Positions 23,420-37,330 are shown, counted from the stretch's first letter. The stretch: DNA of 64,000 nt from Tipula vernalis (GCA_958295665.1 OY282560.1:273718177-273782176), one strand, 5' to 3'. The notes: generated by a model from the letters alone, not told the origin. Numbers and translations: made by a program.

Positions 23420-26400
23420 AAAAAACAAGGAAATATCTAAACAAATAAACGAAAAAAGATGAATCATCATAATAATAAATATTGAATTAAAATGTTAGTG
23501 CTAAGTGAAAATACACCAAAATAAAAATATTATTAAAAATATTGTTAAGTGAAAAATATAAAAGGCCGTTTGATAAAATTTCGATTGAAAAAAAAACTTC
23601 ACATGTAAATTATTTAAAAGAATTCTCAAAATACAAAATTAACGTAAGCGATCGAGGTTTTGCTGACGAAACGTCGAATTAAACACCATTCCGTTGTCTC
23701 GTACAACATTAAAAGCTAAAAAGTAAGCAATATACAAGAGCTGTAAGTAATGCAAAATCTGAGAGATAATTGATTGTCACAAGACATATTTCAGAGTTGA
23801 TGACAATCAATTTAATTGGAAAATCGCTAACGGATTGGATTGAGGTTGTTTTTGAAAAATTATCCATTTTTAATCTCACAACCCGACAGAAGTTCGACAA
23901 AGAGCAGAGAAAATTATATGTAAAGTATGAATGAAAAGTAAAATTAATTTGTTAACCAATACATATGTTGAAATTCGAATTTGAATTTCGAGGTCCCGAG
24001 TTGGTTGTTAAATATTTAGCACCTTCTCATTGGCCTGAAACCATTGGGTAATCATTGGGCTTTGAAACTTGAAATTTCGTCGATAACTTGACCTCTGCTT
24101 GCCCGAATAATATAAAAGAAACCGCAATCAATTTGGAGTTGTAGTTTTTGTTATTTCCGAACATAATAGCATAATTACATACCTACATAAGTTACTACTT
24201 TATTATTTAGCAAAGCGCTTCTCAAACTTTTAATGATCCGCAATAAGACTAACCTCGCAATACGCGGGATGCATATCCGTGTCTCGCCAATTTTATTAAA
24301 ATTGTTGTACTAAAATGTTATTTCAACTTCAACCGAATTAAGAAATTTAAAAAAGGCTGCGCCGGAAATAATTATTTTATCTTGACATATCGCCAGTGAC
24401 GATGCAAAAGTGTTTATCAACAAAATTCCTCAAAATCTTTTTATTGCTTAATTAGAAAATTAGTGTTTCGTGCCTTTTTAATTAAATTTGTGACAGCAAC
24501 ACGTTCAAACGTGAACAAATATTCAATTTTGTTAGTTCGTTTTAGTGCATATATTAAGGTAAATTCGCTCGTTTTTCTCGCTTCCTGAAAAATATCTGAA
24601 ACGTAGATACACTGTATTGCATTATCACCAGCGATATTATGAATGGAGCAGAACAGATAACGGGATGACTATTCTAAATTTATCAACATTTAAATTTCTG
24701 GACGTTTCTCCAGTTCGACCGCAACACAAATTAGAATGAAATTGGATAGTTTACTCCGTTTGAAGTTTTAGTCTCAAAATACTTTGTCGAATTTTACTTA
24801 TTGAAAACCAAATTTTAATTTAATTTATTTTTCTCAATTATCGAAATATGAAAACTTCAGAAATACCTGATGAAACATTTAAAAATTAGAATTTTTCCAT
24901 ACAAAAGTCACACTAGTTCAAAATTTTTGTTTTTTATATTTTTCAGCTACCAACTTTCGATGTAGTCAACCAATTTGAAAGTTTTCTAACCGCTTATCAA
25001 TTTTTTAACAAAATTTTAAATTTTATTTAAAACCTTGGAATTTTAGTTTGAATCGCTAACGATACAGTTTAAAGAAATTAAAAGTTTTGAAGCCAAATTT
25101 GACATGATGTCATTTGATGTTTCAAATTAAATTAACTACTTTTTGAAATTAAAAAATGCTCTTACCTACATTTTCAATACCTAATTTTATAAATATTCCT
25201 AAGTTCCTAATTTTTCTTAAAATTTAGACTCTAAATTTTCATGAATTTACTTCGGATATCGAACGAGACCTCAATTTAGAATTATTATCAAATAATTTCT
25301 TGATTCGAATTTTTGAATTTCAAATTGCTTACTTTGACACTTGAAAGTTGAAATCAAATTTTAGAAAAGAATTTTTGATTTAGATATATCACAAGTTAAA
25401 AATTATGAAAGGTCATAGGAAATTATATGGAACTTAATTAATTAATAATAGACCTACCATCCGCAAATTGCGTACTTCCATGTTAGCCTAATCAATCTCT
25501 GTCTTCGCCGACTGGGGCTCAGAAACTAAGAGGTTCAAAATCCATCATTTAAACTATGATTTTTTGTCCCGCAGATCAGGTTCTGGGACCTTAGATCCCT
25601 CTGTTCATGTTCTTTGTAGAATAAGATCTCGTCTACAAAAATCCTCGTTTATATGGGATTCATAGATACATATCTTGGAAAAGCCATAACGTATTATGGA
25701 TAGTTTAGGATAGTAGTGAAGACGACTATAGTTGCCTTTGATTAGATTTAGAAAGTTGTATTGCGTAGAAACCTTTGAATGGCAAGGTTTGAATATTGTT
25801 TGCCAAGATATGATTTTTTCCCACTTATGTATAAACGAACATAACGTCTCTTTAGTAATGAAATAACGTATCAGAAAAATTATTGTTTTGCGATAATTCA
25901 CATTTAAAGTTGTTTTGAAGAAACTTTTTAATATAAACTGTTTTAGTTGATAGATAATTTAATTTTCTAACAAATATAAGAGTTTATATTAAACGTGTTC
26001 CATTGGCGTGAGCAAACTACTCACAAATACTTTGTATCTACTCGCAACTACTCATGCTCAAGTGATGGCGTAGTTGTTAGAAGTAGTTACGCAAATATTT
26101 AACGGCAAATGGTTTTATTTTAAAAAATTTCAACAGATGGCTCTATACCAATTTTGGTTGTATGAAAAGTCATTTTTAACACTTATCCGACAAAGATGTG
26201 CCTTTTTGGATCATTTGATAAATGGATCGATTTTCAAAATAATGTTAATTTAGTTATAAACTTGTATGTATTTGATTTTGAAACATTTCCATACATTCCA
26301 TACAACGTACTTGGCATTCTTTGCAAAAATTTAGTAAATTATTTGATTAGAATTTGAAATTACTAACATAACAAAAATATATTGGTTCGATTAGGGTTGA

Positions 26401-27250
26401 AAGCAGATAATTTTTGTTTATTATTGTGAATATTTTAATTATTTTGCTGTTTAATGTTTTACTACTTATTATTTTTATTAGAACAACGTATTTTCTCTCA
26501 AAATCTAGCAATTTCATTTAAATTGAGGTTATGTTTCACTACTGTCACAAAAATTTGCATTCCATTGAACATCTATTTACAACCCGCTAAGCAATTTAAG
26601 CGAATTCGCAAAATACGTAGCATAAGCGTATTACTTTTTAGCTTTTCACTAATACATTATCAAACTTAAATAAAATATATGTAGTACAAAAATACCTCGC
26701 AAACAAATTTAATTATCATGATGCAGAAACGACATAAATGTTTCGTTTTTGCTACTGCCTAAATGTAACGATTACAAAGAATTATACGAACAAAATTCTT
26801 TGCTGATAATGGAATAATATTTTTAAAGAAACGATAACCATTTAGTTTTGAGTTTTCGATCGCCATTACGTATTAACGTCCCAGTTTGACTTAGACAAAT
26901 ATAATTTGTTGCTTAATATTTTTTTTTAGAATAATACTAAAATACCTAAGAGACTATTAGTTTTTTAGAAAAGAAAAATTGCAAAAAATGTTTCATTAAA
27001 TTCATATCGCTAAAAATGTTACGATATTATTTCACTACTCACGTGACGTAAATGCAACACCACAAGTGAACTGTTTACGAACTACTACCACATTGATAAC
27101 ACCTCGCAAAAAGTCTTATTATCAAAGGACGGGAACGATGTAACTGCTACGTTATTGCAACACCAAACTGTTACGTTTACGAAGAGTTGTATGAACCAAA
27201 CTCTTCACTAGTGTTCAAAATACTTTTCTATAAAAAGAAAAGTAATCATT
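23420..27250. other. AT-rich stretch without a supported gene
   Basis: A 45-codon plus-strand segment around 23796-23935 (NLIGKSLTDWIEVVFEKLS) has protein-like composition and could be retroelement gag, but I do not recognise it. The stretches at 26765-26850 and 27167-27260 are similar to each other (about two thirds identical by eye). Nothing else is supported. Confidence 0.45.
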
Positions 27251-27259
27251 TCAAATGAA

Positions 27260-28386
27260 AAGATTTTAACGAAAAAATCTTACAAAGAGTATATCGAACC
27301 AAATAAATTAACAGGTTTAGTTTGCAATGAAAATATCTTTAAGACTTTAAATAAAGTACATAAAGCACACTTCTCCGAGACAAAAATAAAGTTGGTTCGA
27401 AGTAAAACTATTGCTGAAGATATTGAAGATGAACCTCAGCAAAGAGATATGGTCCTCAAACAACATCTAGAGGGTAATCATAGAGGAATTTCAGAGAACT
27501 ATGAAAAGCTAAAAAGGATATATTACTTTCCTAAAATGAGAAAAACATCAACCATATTGTCAATAAATGCGAAGGCTCAAACAATGAAGTATAATAGGAA
27601 TCAAAGGCCTTTAAAATTAGAAATAACCGAAACCCCATCTAAACCGTTGGAGATACTTCATATCGATATACCATATACTCAATAGACAAGGAAACATATT
27701 TAAAAAAAAATGTATTTAAAAATGTTTTTTATGAAAAATTAGTTACTGATAGAGGTACTGAAGTTACTTCAAAAATCTTTAAACAATTCTGCGAACTCTA
27801 TAAAATTTCATTGCATTTTACTGCAGCAAAATCCTCAACCAGAAACTCCCCGGTAGAACGTTTCAATTCAACATTGACGGAAATATACAGAGTCCTACGC
27901 TCAAGAGGACCACAAAAATTATCAACTGAAATTATGAGTGAATCTGTTATCACATACAATAACTCTTTACACTCAGACACCAAATTGACTCCATTTGAAC
28001 TAAAGAATAGGCATTATACAAGACCTTCCATATTCCCAGATAAGCCGGTTAATAATAACCTACATGAATACCTTCAAAATCATACAAAAGAATATAATAA
28101 ATTATGCAACTTAATAACCATGCGCAATATTAGGCAGAAAGAAGAATTGATAAATAAATTGAATAAAAATAGAATAGAGCCGCCTCCATCTTTTAAAGAA
28201 AATGAAACAATATACGAGCAAAATAACCGTAGAAATAAATTAGATCATAGGTTCCAAAAACACATTGTGAAGAAAAACAATAGAGTAACGATAATTACTA
28301 ACAAACGAAAGGGGCTACATGAATTAAAAAAGGTATTTTTTCTGAATTTAAATAAGCGTTTTCAATTCATTTTCAAAATAAATTAA
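27260..28386 (+). pseudogene. errantivirus-like integrase remnant
   Basis: The frame is open from about 27260 upstream of a block with LKQHLEGNHRG and YYFPKM (integrase zinc-binding region, His pair visible) and ends at 27685 after PLEILHIDI, which carries the first core aspartate position. It resumes at about 27735 with a TDRGTE block (second aspartate) and SPVERFNSTL (catalytic glutamate), then a C-terminal domain to 28386. The stretch between 27686 and 27735 is lost or shifted, so the core is incomplete. Gag, protease, RT and the 5' LTR are not seen; the element is 5'-truncated. With the env-like remnant and LTR downstream it forms one insect endogenous retrovirus of the Metaviridae/errantivirus type. 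Confidence 0.85.
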
Positions 28387-28730
28387 AATCAGAATTGAAA
28401 AACAAATAAAAAAGTTTGACAAAATGAATTTAAAAAGGCATTTCTTAATTCATTTCCAAATGAATTAATATATTTGTTTATAAAATGAAATAATATAAGC
28501 TCTTTTTAATTCATTTTCAAAATGAATTAAAGTATGTGTTTTAAAAATGAAACAATATAAGCCTTCCTTAATTCATTTTTGAGTTTTCTCTTTTTTTTAA
28601 ATCGCTTTTTTTAATTCATAATTAAAACAAAAAAAAAATGAATTAATATAAGTCGCAGCTATTCATACAAAAATCAACTTTTCTAATTCATTTTTAAAGA
28701 ACTTTTTTAATTCAGCCTTTTCAATTCGGT
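28340..28730. repeat. degenerate about 61-bp tandem array between integrase and env
   Basis: Units built around TTAATTCATTTTCAAAATGA and its complement recur about five or six times, best preserved at 28437-28580 where TTTAAAAATGAAACAATATA-type spacers repeat at about 61 bases. Related errantiviruses have little space between pol and env, so the array probably grew after insertion. Confidence 0.65.
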
Positions 28731-28777
28731 ACGCCGAAAGGTACACAAGAATAAAGTAAAACGTTTGTTACAGATAC

Positions 28778-30350
28778 ATGGAAACGGTATCAGCACAACA
28801 GATGGAAATAATTGATTACGGCCAGGATAAAGGTATAATACCTATAAAGCTAGGGAATGCTAAATTAATAATTGGACATGATAAGTTATTGTTATTACAA
28901 ATAATAAACCTCGAAAGCTACGAACACAATTTGAATATTATAAATTGTAACATTAAAACCATACAGACACCTCAAGACAAAACGGAGCTTAAAACCATTT
29001 ACAGAACATGAGTTGATGTTTTATAAATGAAAGACAATTTAGATCATTTGTTACCAAAATTAAGAACGAAAAGAGGACTGATAAATGGACTGGATAGCAT
29101 AATAAAATCCATAACAGGAAATATGGATAATGATGATTATCAGGAATTAGATAGAGCTATTGCGGAAATAAATAAAAACGAAGACATATTAAAAGACCAG
29201 ATTAGTATTAATAAAAAATGATCAGCCGGTTTAATGAGATACAAAAATATGTAAATGATCAAACCAAGAAAATTGAATTCAAAATAAGAAGCGTTAAAAA
29301 CAATACGCAAAATTTAATAAATATCCTTAAATTCGATCAGAACTTTAAAATCATGTATAATATCGAACTATTGCTTTACCATCTATCAGATATAATAGAG
29401 TCTATCACACCAGCAAAACTAAAAGTAATATCAAAGCTAAATAATAGCGAGTTACAGTACATACATGACCATTTGAACAAGTCAGGTATTCAAATGTCTT
29501 CGGAACAAGGTATTTATGAACTATTATGGTTGTAGGCATACTACAACCACTCACAAATCATTTTTCCCGAACAAATTCCTAAATTTTATCCCATAATATT
29601 CTATCATTATAAAATAATACTTATAATTATAAACAACACCTACCTGTTAGAAGTTCCAACCTCCAATATAATCCTAAACGAACATATTTACCAGTTCATG
29701 ACAGAGTCATATAAGTAATAAGGTAGAAACCATTTATTACTGCGAGAAACAAACCATAAGAAACAATCAACATTCCTGTATATCACAAATCATTAATAAT
29801 GAACCAGCTAACCAGCTCATCATCTACGTGCCCTCAGAAACAGAAATTCATTAAAGGCATTCAATTAATACACTTCAAAGATTATACTATACGAATTAAT
29901 TCAGAGGAATATACCACCACAACTCATACAACTTTAGAAGATATCATTATATTACAAACATACAATGATATCAATACAGAAACAATCAATACTCCAATAA
30001 GGTTGTCCACATTACATAATTGGACAATAAAAAACAATAATGCAATTCAAATATTACATACAACTACGCAAGCTCACGCGCAATAAAGGAGCATCGTTGC
30101 TGGGCTCCTCATCATATTAACAATATTAGCTATTTTGTATATTTCAGTTAGGAAAATATGCTTGGATAAAAGACATCAAGGTTTCCATATCGAGTTGACA
30201 GATAGAACCGAACCAACAGTGCCACCTGTCACCCAAAATCTTCGATTTTGTTCGCAACTTAAAGGGGAGGAGTTACGTCCTTCGACTACACTACTGTTCT
30301 TATCAACTACATCGGAATGTAAGGAATCATCACAATTTTCCTTTTTTTAA
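28778..30350 (+). pseudogene. errantivirus-like envelope remnant
   Basis: Several open segments in order (28778-29011, 29027-29221, 29218-29535, 29799-30086, 30088-30350) resemble the baculovirus-F-like envelope proteins of insect errantiviruses. The second segment has a basic cleavage-type motif followed by a Gly-rich hydrophobic stretch like the fusion peptide, then coiled-coil-like sequence. The last has a single hydrophobic membrane helix near 30100-30150 and a short basic tail. In-frame stops (29009, 29219, about 29533, 30084) and frameshifts interrupt it, and no signal peptide start is visible. It cannot make a full envelope protein. The assignment rests on segment order and the cleavage/fusion block. 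Confidence 0.8.
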
Positions 30351-30627
30351 TATATGTATTCTTTCAATTAAAACAAATATTATTGTAAAATTATTCTCTT
30401 AAAATATTAATATTGATAAAAATCGAAACAAAAGTTTCCTGGAAAACTGATTAATACACATATTTACCAATTGCATGCAAATATTGTTGTTTGTAAAATG
30501 TAAAATTATAAAAATCATTCAACTTGAATTTTAAGATCAGAATTATTGTAATCATTGCAGTCATAACGTCTCATTAAATAAATAAATTATAAAAATCAAC
30601 TTCGAAACTGTTTTAATTTTCACAACT
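30271..30627 (+). repeat. errantivirus-like 3' LTR
   Basis: A purine tract, AAAGGGGAGG at 30261-30270, is followed directly by AGTTACGTCC, and the stretch ends at 30627 with CACAACT. The AGTT...AACT ends, the adjacent polypurine tract and the position overlapping the end of env are the pattern for gypsy-type 3' LTRs. Length is about 357 bp; an AATAAA lies near 30580. No matching 5' LTR was found in the window, so the right boundary is inferred from the inverted terminal bases. Confidence 0.65.
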
Positions 30628-31340
30628 GCATCGCGTTGCGATTTATCTTCTACATGCGGCGGACTAAATTGCCGAAAGTGAATTTAAATGCTTGGAAAAA
30701 AACAAAATGTGGCATCTCTCGGACACAAGATAAACTAACATCTTTAAATTCCAGCAGACATACAAACCTTGTAACATTTTTAAATGCCATCTATAATATA
30801 ATTTAAAAAGTTCCCAACGAGAGTAAATTGTTTAGCCACTGTATTTGGTGGTATTGCAGTTTTAAAAAAAAAACGGCAAAATCTTTTCAAAGCCATAATC
30901 CAGATAAATTATAATACCTATTATAATTTATAATTATATTGTAATTTATTTGCCGTCATCGTTCGAGTAGATCCAACTTTTCCGTAGAAATCGTTTGTTA
31001 GCATTACCTATAACAAAATAGTGGCGTTAGCTTGACCCGCATTATGCTGAAATATGACCACTGTGACCAGAAAAAAAACAAAATCCAGAAACAAGAAACT
31101 ACACGAAACTCGAAAATAAATTTCATTAAATTTGGAAAATCATAAAAACGAAACGAATCCCGAAACTTAAATTGACAACTTTTGACACAAAATACACAAT
31201 TATTTCAATTAATTTTACATCATTTAAAAAAACTTTGTTTGCAAATTTCCACAAAGTTTAACAAACGTGGGTCAAAGCCGTTGTTAAGCCATCAATTGTT
31301 TAATATAATGTTCTAAACAAGGTTCTAATGTTAAAAATTT

Positions 31341-31900
31341 ATACCCCTATCATGATTCTCGCCTCGCCGAACGATTCACCGTGATTCTTAAAGTCGTGTG
31401 AGTTAGTTTTTCTTATTATGGTTTTCGCCTTTATTTTGGCGAATACATGTATGGTAATATTAGAATGCATAAAGCACCCCTCTTTATTTTTTATAATTTT
31501 TTTGACATTTTATATCATTTGGCAGCTGTTATGTTATATTTGTTTTCAGTTTGTTGTGTTTCAATGAATTTAAATTTTTTTAAACGTTTCACAATTATGT
31601 ATAATAAATATGTTATGCCTGCGTTGATTTGTTATTTTTGATTTTCTAAAAAAATTACAAATAAAAATAATGTAAAAATACACGTAATAATAACAAAAAA
31701 TCTTTTAATTATTCTTATACCCTCCATTTTTTATGTTGCTAAAATAAAAACGAACATTTTTATATAGATTCGCCTAAAAATAGATGGCGAGCAATTTTGA
31801 CATTTCAGCTTGCTCACGGTGAAAACCATAATACGAAATTTTAAATTCGCCGACTTCAACTCGCCGTGAAAGTCAAATGTGAAAACCATAACAGGGGTAT
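31341..31900. mobile_element. MITE with ATACCCCT ends
   Basis: Left end ATACCCCTATCATGATTCTC and right end (complement) ATACCCCTGTTATGGTTTTC match at the first eight bases and most that follow. The word TTATGGTTTTCGCC and its complement recur inside both ends. The 560-bp interior has no recognisable gene. Confidence 0.6.
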
Positions 31901-31904
31901 TAAT

Positions 31905-33195
31905 GAATGTATGACGTTCGAAAAACGTTTCCTCTAACGCCGCGAGAAATTCCTCCAATTCTTACGGCCTTCTTTTCTGATATTTCGGGGATTAAGGTTT
32001 TCTTCACATCGTAAACCCTTCGTTACCAATTTAGTTAAAGTTATATCCGCCAAACAGGTATTTCTAGAAAACAGTGCTGTGAAATATTTTTCCAGAATAT
32101 TCGTTTTATTACAATTTTTACAGTACATACATCAAAATATTGAAAATAGGATTGATGTATAACTATAGTTCAAAAATTTATAATCTCTCTTCCAACTCTA
32201 GATCTTTGTTTTATTTTGCTTCAGTTTAAGATTTAACAAACCAAAGCTCAAAATGTTTTATATTTTCCTGAAAAGTCTTATCTTAAAATTCTGCTTTAGA
32301 ATTAACTTGTTCCATGAAACTTGCCATTCTTAAATAAGCATGAGGTTTAGAAATTAGAAATTGAAAATATTTTAGTGCATACAAGGGAAGGACAATGTGC
32401 AACAACAATCGACAAAAGCAATTTAATTAAGCCTAAGTAGTAGTCAAATATGTTATTAGAAAAATTTGTGCAAATAAAATGGAATCTAAGAATTATGAAT
32501 AGTTTTTAAAAAAATCATGCTTCATTGGTATTTATTATTATTTATATATTCTATTAGTGATAATTAATTTACAATAAAAATAAGTTAAAATATACTTAAA
32601 TATTAAAAACAAAAACATTTGAGTTTTAACGAAAATAATTATATAACTGAATATTTATAATAAAAATAATAATTTTGTGGTGGTTGTTTGTGTGTTAACA
32701 ATTAGCAATTTATTACACAAATATATTTCATATATTTTAAATAAAGATTTTTAAATATACAAATTATAAAATATATTATTCAATTTAATAATAATAAAAT
32801 TATTACTACATTTCAAATAAATTATGTTTCGTTCCGATATAATTTCCATGCCTAATAAATATCATACAACTGAAAATTATAACTTTTTTTTTGTAAAATA
32901 AGTGTTTTAAAAATTCGTTAATCTAATACAAATTACCTTCGATTTTAATCGGTATAATGAAAGAAAAACCAACTTTTTTTGGATTAATATTAGAGTTTAC
33001 TTGACTTTTATTACATTCTATATATTAATGTCCATTTTATTTAAAAACAAATATTTTCAAGTATGGACAAAAACACAGAAAAGTTTCTATCATTTGTTTA
33101 AATTATTTTACTTTTTAAATTAATGAGTCTATTTTAAAATATATCAATGATCAAAATTGCTTTCCTAACGCATATAATGTAAACGATATTTGTAT
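31905..33195. other. spacer downstream of DLST, no gene seen
   Basis: Strongly AT-rich. A 64-codon minus-strand frame at 31934-32128 is unrecognised. On the minus strand an AATAAA lies at 33197-33202, 31 bases past the DLST stop, and could be its polyadenylation signal. Confidence 0.5.
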
Positions 33196-33232
33196 TTTTA
33201 TTTGATGTTATTAGATTTTCATTTTAAATATT

Positions 33233-35386
33233 TTATAAGCCAGCCAAAATAATACGTGGGTCTTCAACGGCTCCCTTGACTTTGCGAAGGAACAAAACAG
33301 CCTCACGGCCGTCAATTAAACGATGATCATAAGTTAATGCGATGTACATCATTGGTCGAACAACAACCTGCAATAAATAGGTAATTAATTAATAATTATT
33401 AAATTATTATTATGGCTTAGATAAATCTTTGTTAATATAATTCAACGTTTGGTGAACATACTACAGTTGATTATTTGTAATCCAAATCGATTTAAGAAAA
33501 AACAAAAATAAAAATAATTACACTAGAAAATAAGAATAAACATGTTTTCGACATAATTCTATTTAATTTTGCGAAATAAGTCACCCCAAGTAAAAAATTT
33601 ATCCGATACGTGAAAATTGATTAGGTGAACAATTTAAAACTATTATTATTTGTCTTCACTCTTATAATTTATTAATAATATTTCAATAAATATTCTAAGT
33701 TATAAATTTTGGTCAAGAAAATTTTGATGACCGTTTTCTAATGGAAATTGAATTTGATTGAAGCAATATGAATTAATTTGAAATTTAAATATGTATTACT
33801 CAAATTGCCTTCAACTTACCATCAACTAGATAAATGAAGCGTTTGTCGCAATGACAAATTAATAGAGTAAATTTTTTTGATTTAATTAATCAACATTCTT
33901 GAATTATTTGAAATTTCTTAATTAATTTCTTCATAAAGGGTTCGTACTTGTCTTACGAAAAATAAATGAAATTATTCGTCGGTGTGTAAATTGAGCAAGA
34001 AGCTTTAGTGTCTTCACCTTTATCTGACTAAACTAACATAAAACTGATGGTTGTAGCATACATAATAAAGCTGCGATTAACTTAAAATTAATAAACTACA
34101 AACGAACAAATAAAGATTACAACATACCTGTCCTTTAATAGCAATTGGTCTTTCAAATGTACCATGCATTCCTAAAATTGCGCTCTGTGGTGGATTAATA
34201 ATTGGAGTACCTAATAATGATCCAAATACTCCACCATTACTAATTGTAAAGGTACCACCATCCATATCTTCAACAGCAATTGCATTACGCTTAGCTTTCT
34301 CACCCAATGCATGAATAGCTATTTCAATATCAGCATAATTCATGCTTTCAACATTTCTAACTACTGGTACAACTAAACCTTTTGGTGTTGCAACTGCAAC
34401 TGAGATATCAACATAGTCTCTATATACTATTTCCTAAAATTAAACAAAAAAAAGATTAATTTTAATTTTTTATACCATAAATTATTTAATTACATTTCCA
34501 TCGATAACCGCATTAACAACGGGTTGATCTTGTAGCGCATGTGCTGCTGCTTTACAGAATGCTGACATAAAACCAAGTTTAATACCGTATTTCTTTTGAA
34601 ATGCTTCAAGATGTGTTTTACGGAAGTCCATAATAGCACTGGAATAAAAGAATTTGAATTATTATCATCGATGTCTCAAAAGAATATGTTTTATAAAACC
34701 TCATATCAATTTCATTGAATGTTGTTAACATGGCATTTGTATTTTGGGCGTCCTTTAGTCGTGAAGCAATTTTTAGCCGCATACGGTTCATTTTAACTCT
34801 TTGATCCGACCGAGTACCTGTAATCTCCTTACTATAATCAGCTGGTGGTACTTTCACCGTTGCAGAATCAATTGTTTGAGCATGACGAATAGCTGCAACT
34901 GGAATGGAAGCGGCTGGTGCTGATGGTTTTGGTGGTGGTGGAGGTGGTGTTTTTGGTGCTGGTGGTGGTGGTGGTGGAGCTGCACCTGCTGATGGCGACG
35001 GTGGCGGTGGTGGTGCAGCAGCTTTTGGTGGTGGAGGTGGTGGTGCTGGGGCTGATGCAGCAGCAACCGGCTTTTTGGCAGGTGCACCTGTTGTAACTTG
35101 AAGTTTAAAAAGTTCTTGTTTCGATTTTACTGTGTCACCGTCTTTAACAAAAATTTCCTCAATTATTCCATTGACAGGTGATGGGACAGGTACCGTTGTT
35201 TTGTCTGTTTCAATTTCCATCACAATATCGTCGGCCGCAACCGCATCACCAACTTTTGCCGTAAATTTGACATCACCCTCTGATACGGAATCAGCAAATG
35301 GTGGTACTTGTACAATCTGAGATTCACATAGTCGACTGGTCGTTTGTATTCCTCGTGAACAAATCCAATTTACTGACGCTAATTTT
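33233..35386 (-). CDS. DLST: DLST exons 3-6: 2-oxoglutarate dehydrogenase E2 core
   Basis: This gene encodes dihydrolipoyllysine succinyltransferase, which moves the succinyl group from the E1-bound intermediate via a lipoyl lysine to CoA in the mitochondrial TCA cycle. Exons read on the minus strand are 35386-34700, 34638-34494, 34433-34128 and 33367-33233, each bounded by AG and GT, with phases that join. Exon 3 carries the lipoyl domain ([16 protein letters not shown]; lipoyl lysine in [12 protein letters not shown], about residue 119) and a long Pro/Ala linker rich in PPPPPP runs. The catalytic acyltransferase domain follows ([53 protein letters not shown]) and ends with the active-site [16 protein letters not shown] (His451, Asp455 of 480). 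No E1/E3-binding subdomain is seen, as usual for animal DLST. Confidence 0.96.
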
Positions 35387-36549
35387 CTACAAATAATTAA
35401 GTATAAATAATAAATGTTAATTTGGTATACAACCTGATTAAGAGCATCTTTTACAGCAAAAATAAGAAATGTCAACAACGATTAGGTATATCTGTTAATT
35501 ACGATTGTAAAAATTCAGAAAAGATATGTGTGAAAAATGTTTGGACAGTGTTACGTAACTGATGTGTGTGCCTGGGGCAAAAAATAGTAGTATTTTTTAA
35601 CAAATGACAATCATTGATAATTTATTTAGTTTGGGGCTCGGTCACAAACGCACAGTAAACAATGACGAAAATTTGTTTATCGCACGTCTATTATCGTAAG
35701 ATTGGTCTATTTATAAATCCGGATTAAAAATTATTTTATTGAATTATATAAAAAGATTATACTTATAATAAAATGATTGTATAACCTGCATTCTTCATTC
35801 ACTCAGCTGATTTCAGCACAACAAAATTAAAACAAATGTATACTTAAACAATTACATATTATCGTTTACATAAAACGGGAATGTGTGAATGAAAATATAT
35901 GCGGGTGATGCTTTAAAAAAAATTAACTGATCTAAAAATAAATTTAAATTGAAGTGATTAAAATGTAGTATATTGAACATTTTTATTTTAGAAATTTTAA
36001 AATAAAAATTTATCTTTTATATAACTTTTTTACAACATGTTGTTTTCTTAATTTATTATATGTCAAAAGAATAGAAGATTACGCAAATGTTAAATTAAAA
36101 TGATGAAGCACTTTTAAATAAATATAATAGAACCATTCGCCAGGAAATACATAAATAGTTTAATCGGCAAGTATGTACTCATAGGAATTTTTCCTAGAAA
36201 TACGAAACATAGGTATATTGACACAGCAATAATTAATTTTTATTAACGATTTTTGATTCCTTTGATGATCCCGAGCTTTCACTTTTTAAACTATATAACG
36301 TTGTAAATTTTCAGAATTAAAGGAATGAATTTTTTTTTTGGAAATTTCTCCAATTGAAGTCAGTTTTTGCGCAAAATATGAAAAATAACATTCAAACAAA
36401 ATTTTGCAAAATTTCACGAGTTTATATTCAAAGAAGATTGAACAATTTTTAGAGTAATTTAAAATTTCCAGCATATTTAATAAAGAAAACAATTTTTGAA
36501 TTATGCTGTTCTTCCTTTAAGATCTACAAACAACTGAAACCCGCTTAAC

Positions 36550-36780
36550 ACGTTAACGTTTGCTGACGACAAAAAATTCTCAAACTGCATCAAAAGGATT
36601 GCAAGATCACTTAAGTAAAATTGAGAATTGGCTCAATCAATCAAATGTAGATCTTCTGTAAAGAATGCAAGCAAAAAAATTTGCCAGTATTACCAGTACA
36701 TCGTGGTAATCACATCCCAATGCAGCTGCTTATACAACCGAAATACAGACAAAGTCGCAGAACAGTTGCTCTAGAACTAA
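36550..36780 (+). pseudogene. Jockey-type RT scrap in DLST intron 2
   Basis: The plus strand shows TFADDKKFSN (catalytic FADD) and, after a frameshift, ASKGLQDHLSKIENWLNQ, the segment just after the catalytic site in Jockey-clade RTs (LQ-HL-KIE-WL-KWRIKVN). After that the reading decays. It is an old scrap of about 80 codons. Confidence 0.75.
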
Positions 36781-36889
36781 AAAATTTACCTTATAAATAA
36801 AATCTAATTGCTATTTGCTAAGTTAACACAAATTAGACTAAATTAATTAATTACAAAATAATAATAACACAAACTAAAAACAATTTTGT

Positions 36890-37231
36890 AGTGCCCGTTT
36901 TCACCAAAAACAACATGTAATCTCCAGTTAACTAATGTTTTCTCTCTTTCTTCTTTTACGAAATTGGAGTTGGTTTGTTGTTTCATAGTACAAATTCAAA
37001 GCAAGCTAAATTTTGTTTCGTTTTTATACATGAATATTTTAACTGGATAGTTGCAATATTTCACTGTCTATTTTTATCCAGCTAGCTAAATATTTGGCCA
37101 AAGGATAATGTAAAAAATATAATCAACTTGTATTGAAATTTTATTATGAAACAAACCGCAATTTCATAAAAATAGAATGAACAGAAATATTATTTAACTG
37201 GAGATTAGCAATTTTTTGTGAAACTTAGTAA
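36890..37231. mobile_element. MITE in DLST intron 2, ATCTCCAGTTAA-type ends
   Basis: The left arm (36890-36935) and right arm (37188-37231) are imperfect reverse complements sharing TAATCTCCAGTTAA. A second inverted pair sits inside: GTTTGTTGTTTCATAG and TATGAAACAAACCGC. About 342 bp, no coding content. Confidence 0.7.
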
Positions 37232-37330
37232 TTAATTTTTTTTTTTAGGATTTTTTAAATTGGAAATAATATTGTATGTTGTGGTATATATGATGATTGA
37301 TGATCAAAGCTTCGAAAAGTGTTAGCCAAT

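Noticed and set aside
24110..24140. TATA-like AATATAAAAG as a promoter
   Set aside because: No gene or transcript start can be tied to it in this AT-rich sequence.
34854..35101. His- and Gly-rich frames on both strands
   Set aside because: They are other-frame readings of the proline-rich linker of DLST exon 3.
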